From Epiperipatus broadwayi (lineage: Eukaryota > Onychophora > Udeonychophora > Euonychophora > Peripatidae), in NCBI GenBank assembly GCA_028023455.1, contig JAQFVV010006706.1, forward strand, positions 310,001 to 374,000: DNA of 64,000 nucleotides, given 5' to 3'. Position 1 is the stretch's first letter. Every line of letters starts with the position of its first letter. The notes under the pieces are model-generated. The model was not told where the DNA came from and did not search any database. It worked only from the letters and a program-made list of their open reading frames with translations. Position numbers and translations under genes: made by a program. Of the stretch, positions 57,836-64,000 are shown one piece after another.

Positions 57836-59212
57836 TGTAACGTTTATTTATATATGTTACAAATATATTGGCATTTGGTAGAAGCTAAAAAATAAAAGTA
57901 AATTTAGATTTTTTTTGACTAATTTTTTTTTAAAAAAATAACGTACAATGAAAGTTAAATTATTCTTTCGGGTTTTTTTTATGTAATTAGAAATAAAAGT
58001 TAGAATTGGAGAGAACAAAAGACACAAATTACCAATCTAGATAAGAGAAAGTAAAAATATTTCAACTAATTAAAGATGGCAGAATTATGCTGAAAAAAAT
58101 AGAGACTTTGTAACATAAATTTTATAAAGAATATATAAGATTATCAATGGATATTTTGACAAACAAAAGATATGCGCAGAAGTTGGAAAACTGGGCCTCT
58201 AGAGAGTATAAAAGGCAGAGATCAGTTTGAAGGACATCTTGTTCGTTGGTTTCTCTAGTTGGTCTTGGATAACAATAATATATCCAAGATCACTCTACGC
58301 TGAAGTAATTCGGCATGTCGGAGTGAACCGGAGCTTCTGAAGACATCATGCCTGAAGATGTATACCAGAAAAGCTTTTGTGACCGACTAGGAGAATGGAC
58401 CACAAGATCAAATAATAACCAAAAAGGCCGAGCTCATTCTACCCAAAAAACTATGCATAGTTATCTACTACTGAATTCCCAAAACTTACCGGTAAGTTAT
58501 ACTTCATTACTCCTGATTGTGACCAAATTAAACGTTTTCAAACAATTTCTAAAAGTATGTTTAAACAATCCCGATAGAGACATTAATTTTCTTGTACAAG
58601 AGACATTCAATTTTTTTAAGGAAATTTCTAGAAGAAATTTAGATATGAACAGTAATTGTAAAATTGTTTTTTATTAATTGATTCACGTCTGAGTTGTGTT
58701 CTCTCTAAGTAATTTATTTCAAATATTTTTTTAGTCTATTAGAATAAAATTATTTCCAATACCAATTTTCATTTGTGCGTTATTAATAATAGTTATTATT
58801 TTTTATTATTAAATCTATTAGTAGTTTAATAGGATTTAAAAATGTAATTTACCTTTGCCAATATGTTTGAATAAGCCCAGGAATAATAATCTTAAAAAAT
58901 TAATTCTCGTTACGGTATGATGTAATACCGATTAGTTTAAAAGCACTTTTTTTCTGTTTAGTTTACGAGTTACAATATGTTTGACGCAGTCCCAGTGGGT
59001 CTAATGACTCTGGCGCCCTCAAGTAGAAATTAAAAACTGGTTCTGCTCACGATTGTACTCGGTAATAGTTCTAGGCCGAAGTTGATCAGGAAAAATAGCT
59101 GTGTTGAGAATAGAAATACAACTTTCTTTTTTCTTTTGATACAGCTTGATCAACTCACGCTCAAATATAAATTTGAGGCGTATAGGGGCCTAGTAATACG
59201 AAAAATGTTACA
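57836..59212 (+). mobile_element. solo-LTR-like element, TGTAAC...GTTACA, 1377 bp
   Basis: It begins TGTAACGTT (57836) and ends TGTTACA (59212), with ATAT on both sides (57832-57835 and 59213-59216; the duplication is ambiguous inside an AT run). It separates two halves of a - strand LINE, confirming insertion. Inside, on +, TATAAAAG at about 58208 is a good TATA box. It is followed by a non-AT-rich 300-bp stretch with an ATG (58348) and a strong splice donor CCGGTAAGT at about 58490-58498. AATAAA-type signals follow (about 58742). That is the layout of a promoter-bearing LTR. TGGCGCCCTC at 59010 recalls a primer-binding site but lies inside, so its role is unclear. Confidence 0.55.
58205..58500 (+). 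promoter_or_regulatory. putative Pol II promoter and leader in the LTR-like element
   Basis: TATA box GAGTATAAAAGGC (58204-58216). About 25-35 bp downstream is the likely start region (CATCTTGTTCG). The ATG at 58348 opens a 109-codon frame (to 58677) whose first 48 codons have mixed composition (MPEDVYQKSFCDRLGEW) before a perfect splice donor (GGTAAGT, 58492-58498). After the donor the frame becomes AT-rich. It may be a leader exon of the retroelement; the function of the peptide is unknown. Confidence 0.4.
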
Positions 59213-59850
59213 ATATATATATATATTTAAACTCTTTTTACCCTTCATACTATTTTTTCATCTTTCTAACTTCCTATTCTTTATTAATAAATCTATTCTA
59301 TTGTCCCATTCCTTACTACTATAACACTCAACAATCCCTTTAACACAATCATGCCATCTTTTGTACAAAATACTGATATAAATTCTTTATACAAATCTTT
59401 TGCATACCACTTTACCTTTCTCACCCATCTTGCTACCTGTTCTTTACTCATAACTCAATTAAATACTATTTTGGTTATTCTTTTATTAGCCATAAACTGC
59501 AATCTACCAAACATTTTCATTTTACTTTTTGCATCTTTCATATGAAAACTTGACCATCCCATTTCTTCTTGAATTGCCTCCTTTGCTGTCCATACATCTG
59601 CATCCAATGCATGTCTTCCTACTTCCCTTTGAATTTTTTTAAATAATCTAATACCCCTTTACTAACACATAATGTATCATTACTATATGTTAACCCTGCT
59701 ACTGCAACTCTCTTCCATATAATTTTAGCTACATCATATTTATTATATGAAAACAGTGTTAATTTCTTTATCAATCCCTTTTTTTTTCTTTGCTTAATTT
59801 ATCATTTACTAAAAACATAAATATAATAGCGCCCTCTACTAGCAAAAACA
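59213..59850 (-). mobile_element. LINE ORF2 fragment upstream of the LTR insertion
   Basis: On -, broken frames between about 59760 and 59240 give VAKIIWKRVAVAGLTYSND, LKKIQREVGRHALDADVWTAKEAIQEEMGWSSF and DAKSKMKMFGRLQFMANKRI. This post-RT region of a LINE ORF2 protein (the 'LWK..AVPS.LYG...L..IQ..VGR.ALG' type) leads into KNRKLERWKNSMKGKKSLN and then, across the insertion, to the zinc-knuckle piece at 57.4-57.8 kb. The RT core itself is not found upstream of 59.85 kb. Confidence 0.7.
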
Positions 59851-60263
59851 TCAAAGTAAATGATACTTCCATTACTATTTGTTAGGATCAACTGCAAATT
59901 TAATAAAAATTCTTATCCTGTCTTGAAACAACAAAAAAAATTAATCATATTTCTTCTCTATGTCTGCTGCTTACATATATTTTTGAGCAATACATCTCTG
60001 GTTCAGTAATCTAGAAATCTTCTCTTCCATCTACTCTAAAAGCCATATAGAAAAAAAAAAACATTTTATAACTTTTTTACCAAATGGATTTTGTCAGGTT
60101 ATTTATTAAATTGAACATAAATCAAAGCTGATGCTGTTATGCTTTGAAATAATTTTGATTTTTTGATTTAGCACTCTATTATTTTACATCTTTATCAAAT
60201 TTCAAAGTGCTTTTTCAAACATTGATTTATTTCAAGAATAAATTATGATTTTATTTTATTTTT

Positions 60264-60728
60264 ATAAATCTAATGTCCATGCGGATTAATCAAAAGTCGT
60301 TTCTAAATTCCAATTTATTCTTTATACTTTTACTTGATTGCAGAATCATTTATTTAAAATTTTAAAATGCAACTGAATTTTATATAGGTCATGTGATTTC
60401 TTAAAAAAATAAAATTTTATTATAAAAAACTTTTAACTAATTAACGTACCAAGAAATTTAACACAATGATGTATTATTAACTATTATTATTATCAAAAAA
60501 AAAAGTGAAAATAGATTTTAATAAAGAAATTAGAATAATACCTACTTGTGGTGAATAAATTTTTCATAGACCTGATTTTTTAGAAATCTACTGGCCATTT
60601 GAATCGATCACATGCGGTTTCTAAATTTCAATATATTACCTATACTTTTACCTGATTGCAAAATTATATATTAAAATTTTAAAAAAGGAAATGAATTATA
60701 TATGTACAAGTCATGTGACTGCTCCCCC
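60264..60728. repeat. pair of direct repeats of about 145 bp
   Basis: 60264-60412 and 60588-60728 share GTTTCTAAATTYCAATWTATT, TATACTTTTACYTGATTGCARAATYAT, AAAATTTTAAAA and GTCATGTGAYT in the same order (roughly 75-80% identity by eye). Element type unknown. Confidence 0.55.
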
Positions 60729-60729
60729 C

Positions 60730-62400
60730 CCAAAAAAATGGCTGCTAAACTTTCATCACCTTAAAAACTTAAAGAGAAAGAAGGGCAAAATTAGAATAAA
60801 CAAATATAAATTGTTAATCTATCTATTATTAAATAAAATTGAAAAAAATAGGAAATGATAATAATTTTGTATGAACTTCTCTAGAATTTTTTCGTATCCT
60901 ATAGTTTGTTGGCCACCATATTTTTTCAGCCTTCTCTCTACTGCTAAATCTTTTATGAATTTGTAAGTCCATTTGTCCATCCGTACATCTAAATATTTCA
61001 CTCTAGATAAAGGCCACATTGCTGGGATTTAACCAATAGCAATGAATATTATTCCAAATGTCTCATCAAGTAACCAATCTTATGTTTATTTGAGCAATGG
61101 CCACCAGGATAGTCAAATACCTTCTCACTTTTCCATTTAACTATTCATGGCATTCTTTCATCATATATAACCATATCACATCTCAAAAGCTCTTATTTCG
61201 TTTTAGTCCACGTCAAAGCAGTTTTTCAAAAAATTTCATTACAAAAAGGCTAGAAATTCATTCCCATTTTTACTTTTTGATTGCCACATAAGTATGTTTT
61301 TTTTAAAACCTATATCTTATTAGATAGTCAGTTTATTTTAATTTTAAGATAAAGAAATCTTGGACAGTAATGATAGTTATGAACAAATTACTAGTACTAT
61401 AATTACTGTGGAACATTATGTGTTTTTTTTATATAATTTAATTTTAATTATAAATTTATTTATTTACAGGACAACTTAAAATTTATTATTTGAGATTATT
61501 TTCATTTTTAATTCTATGTTATTTATTTTTTCTTTTTATATCTTGATTGTTATTCATCTGCACTTATTTCATCAGTGTACTTCAATCTACAAATTATTAT
61601 GTTTGGCTTAATTGCTAGCTATTATGAGTCATTAATATAAGATATCACTGTCAGGCAGATATGGATGGTTCAGCATAGAGGCAGAATAGTTGATTCTGGA
61701 GATCAAAGACCATGTCATCGCAATGCCAACTCTATCATTTCTAAGAAATTATAAAAGGAAATGTACGCACATTTATTTAAAATAATGGTCAAATATAATT
61801 CTAATATAATGCACATTCTAATTTTCATATTTATCTGTTCACATATATCTACTCATAAGACATGATCTTTACTTTGTAAAAATTGTGATCAACATCACTT
61901 TAAGATCTCAAACATATTCAAGCAGATATTAAAACATTAATATTTAGAGTTAATGAAACTATAATTACTTGTTGAAGAATAGAAATTACAGATAGTAATT
62001 TGTAAAATATATCCTAATAACAAAAATGTTGTGTGTGAACTTGGAGAATTCCAGGGGTGTTAACCTGACTGAACAGTTCTAGTTAGATAAAGTGTATCTT
62101 AGAAACCATTAGTATATCCAATTTCCCCTATATCTGTGAATATTTGTCTGTAACACGATGAATGGGAAAAAATAGGCAACTGACACTGATCTTCAAAACT
62201 CACTGAACTTCTTAGATGAAAGAGAGAAATAATTTAATTTTGCACAATTCTCCACTTTCGTAACACCTTCTCACTTATTTATCTTCCTAATATTTAATTC
62301 TGTCTATACATAAGAAATTTGGATTTTTTTTAATAAGAACACAAATTAATTTTAAAACTATAACTTTTGAATATTTATTTTCCCTTACTTTACAAATAGC
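60730..62400. other. AT-rich noncoding stretch
   Basis: A 66-codon - frame at 61019-60819 (WPLSRVKYLDVRMDKWTYKF) has mixed composition, but I recognise nothing in it. The rest is featureless. Confidence 0.35.
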
Positions 62401-62402
62401 TA

Positions 62403-62516
62403 ACAAAGGCAAACTCTCCATACAGTAGTGCCACCCTGTGCTAAACAGAGTAATCAACGGATGCCTTTATTTACAACAATTATGTGCTAGTATGAGATGG
62501 TGATCATGTGATGTTT
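62403..62516. repeat. hairpin MITE family B, end fragment
   Basis: GGCAAACTCTCCATACAGTAGTGCCACC...GTGCTAAACAGAGTAATCAACGGATGC matches the left arm of copies at 34.88 and 55.31 kb. ATGGTGATCATGTGATG (62497-62513) matches their terminus. The middle is deleted. Confidence 0.6.
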
Positions 62517-62885
62517 AGTGGTTTACAAATAGCTAATAGCTATTGGTCATATATTTAAGACATTGATAAAACAGATAGCAATAAGCTCAAAGAGAGAAAA
62601 AAACTAGATTTTTGAAAATATTATTTGAGTTAGAATTAACTCAATAAAAATAGTTTTAAATAAATTTGTTTTTAACTTTGGAAAAATGTGTTAGCATATG
62701 TATATGAGAATTCTTATCTCAGATTTAAAAATTCTTATCTCAGATTTGAGTTTCATCTAAACTAGATCTCACTTAGACAATATTCAAAATAATTTTTGCC
62801 AGTCATGCAAATATTCAGGATTTTTAATTATTTATTACTTGCTACTAGGTTTTACCTTAATAGAAAATTCTTCAAGTTGAATTTT

Positions 62886-63054
62886 AATAGTTAAACAGCC
62901 TTAAGCTGTTGCACATGCGCTTTGCAGATTTTAACTATAAATGACTGAATACTAACACTTCAAACACATGATAAAGTCTTTGGGAAAGTATTTAGTCATT
63001 TATAGTTAAAATCTGCAAAGCGCATGTGCAACAGCTTAATGCTGTTTAACTATT
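62886..63054. repeat. near-perfect hairpin, 68-bp arms
   Basis: Arms 62886-62953 and 62987-63054 are inverted copies with only two mismatches in 68 (AATAGTTAAACAGC, GCTGTTGCACATGCGCTTTGC, AGATTTTAACTATAAATGAC). The loop is 33 bp. The arms include a GC-richer block, unusual here. It could be a young short MITE or a transcribed hairpin; no second copy is seen in the window. Confidence 0.85.
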
Positions 63055-63630
63055 ACAGTTTATAAACATCGCGCTATATAAAATAGTAGAGATTTTAATA
63101 AATGCCACTGATTTCACTTAAAGAAATTAATTCTGATAAAAAAATTAATTTCTTTGGTTTCTTATTGAAATATATTAGAGTAGCTGAGTATCTTTTTTTC
63201 TTCAAGATCAGATTTTTTTTAGCAGTTCAGATGTAGTCCTTCTATGTAAAATTGATCAGTCTTAGACTTATAGGGCTGCAAAATTATCTGCTGGCATTCT
63301 TGTTCTTTACCTATTAGAATCCTGTATACATTCAATCACAAAATTATAAACATTCTTTAAATAGACTTTCTGTTAGCAGATAATCTGGTTTGTGAAAATA
63401 CATATATATTTCTCATTTAATTATAAATTAACTTCCAGCTAATTGTTAATTAAGCAGTAACTTTTGAAAATCAACAATATTATTCAGTCTCAACAATGGC
63501 TATAAAAGGTGTTATTTATGGTAAAAAAATAAAAATATAATATATATTACAAAAAAAAATTTTTTTTTTCAAGATATAGCTATTTTTCATCATTCTTATA
63601 TGTTGGATTTGGTTTGTTTTTTCCTTCCAT
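63055..63630. other. AT-rich noncoding stretch
   Basis: Nothing recognised. Confidence 0.35.
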
Positions 63631-63720
63631 TTTTTTTCATATGTCAAATGCGTTGAGTAGGAAGCGAACCCGGGCCAGCTGCTTGGAAGACAGCAATGCT
63701 AACCGCTAGGCCATCAACGC
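63631..63720 (-). repeat. tRNA-Gly(UCC)-like SINE, most tRNA-like copy
   Basis: On -: GCGTTGATGGCCTAGCGGTTAGC, TTGCTGTCTTCCAAGCAGC (anticodon position TCC), TGGCCCGGGTTCGCTTCC (B box) and a 3' strand TCAACGC that pairs fully with the first seven bases GCGTTGA. The T stem does not pair (CCCGG against TCCTA), and the sequence runs on into ATTTGACATATG plus an A run, the tail of the 5.45 kb SINE. So this is a SINE rather than a working tRNA gene. Confidence 0.7.
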
Positions 63721-64000
63721 CCCTAATTTTAAACAGTATTTTTTGCTTACATGATATATTTTATATATGTATCATAACTATCACACACATCTATCTATGG
63801 AGAAAAATCAAAATCACCTGTTTAAAATACGACATATTAAGTCCTATAATGAGTATAATTTTGTAATAAAATTCTCCAAAGATATACGACCTTTTTATTA
63901 ATAAGTCATAAAACATTACTTGCATTTTGACCTTATGTAAAGTTAATGTTTTTTAACGAAATTCTTTACCTACGTGTATCACGCGTCATACAAACTTTTG
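63721..64000. other. AT-rich noncoding end of window
   Basis: Nothing recognised. Confidence 0.35.

Noticed and set aside
60819-61019. 66-codon - frame with mixed composition
   Set aside because: Does not match a family I know; no flanking exon signals examined convincingly support it.
63631-63720. Functional tRNA-Gly gene
   Set aside because: Acceptor stem is perfect, but the T stem does not pair and the transcript runs into a SINE tail shared with other copies.

Overview
This is a 64 kb stretch of very AT-rich (by eye roughly 70% or more A+T) eukaryotic nuclear DNA, most likely from an invertebrate animal. There is no bacterial-style gene packing, no operon and no convincing host gene. 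Nearly everything recognisable is transposable-element DNA of many ages. The standard genetic code fits the one long open frame. The species cannot be named from this window.

Main elements. (1) A nearly intact two-ORF LINE of the L1/Tx1 type lies at 26101-32396 on +, bounded by a 13-bp target-site duplication. ORF2 (1075 aa: endonuclease, reverse transcriptase, C-terminal CCHC) is unbroken. ORF1 is one frame of about 881 codons cut by two in-frame stops. It sits inside an older, decayed LINE of the same kind on -, whose halves lie at about 24.15-26.09 kb and 32.40-35.60 kb and read continuously when the young element is removed. More 5'-truncated relatives lie on - at 11.87-12.72, 23.30-23.83 and 35.60-36.38 kb. 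(2) RTE/BovB-like LINEs lie at 38.73-40.87 kb (-), 7.92-8.66 kb (+) and 56.09-56.71 kb (+). (3) A decayed Jockey/CR1-like LINE spans about 12.95-19.80 kb (+) and has been split by three later insertions: a 32-bp TIR element with an internal tandem duplication, a TA-flanked TIR element of 1.2 kb, and a 2.06-kb TGTAAC...GTTACA solo-LTR-like element with a 4-bp target duplication. (4) Another LINE on - (57.30-59.85 kb) is split by a 1.38-kb solo-LTR-like element. A further LINE RT fragment lies at 53.08-53.52 kb. (5) A Penelope-like GIY-YIG endonuclease remnant (47.13-48.05 kb) interrupts a second copy of the 17.25-19.31 kb repeat. (6) A piggyBac transposase pseudogene lies at 42.80-44.56 kb (-), and a TTAA-flanked, piggyBac-type MITE at 20.41-21.18 kb. 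(7) There are four tRNA-Gly(UCC)-like SINEs, a cluster of other tRNA-like SINE units at 2.84-3.17 kb, and several hairpin or foldback families.

The most unusual structures are a 2-kb foldback element at 50.69-52.73 kb, whose long tRNA-B-box-like termini enclose a 401-bp satellite array that flips orientation in the middle; a long hairpin at 44.78-45.00 kb with a hammerhead-ribozyme-like core at its tip; and a nearly perfect 68-bp-arm hairpin at 62.89-63.05 kb.

The remaining DNA (for example 71-2834, 3166-5429, 36400-38340, 40870-42480, 60730-62400) holds only AT-rich sequence with short chance ORFs. Boundaries of decayed elements are approximate because they were judged by eye.
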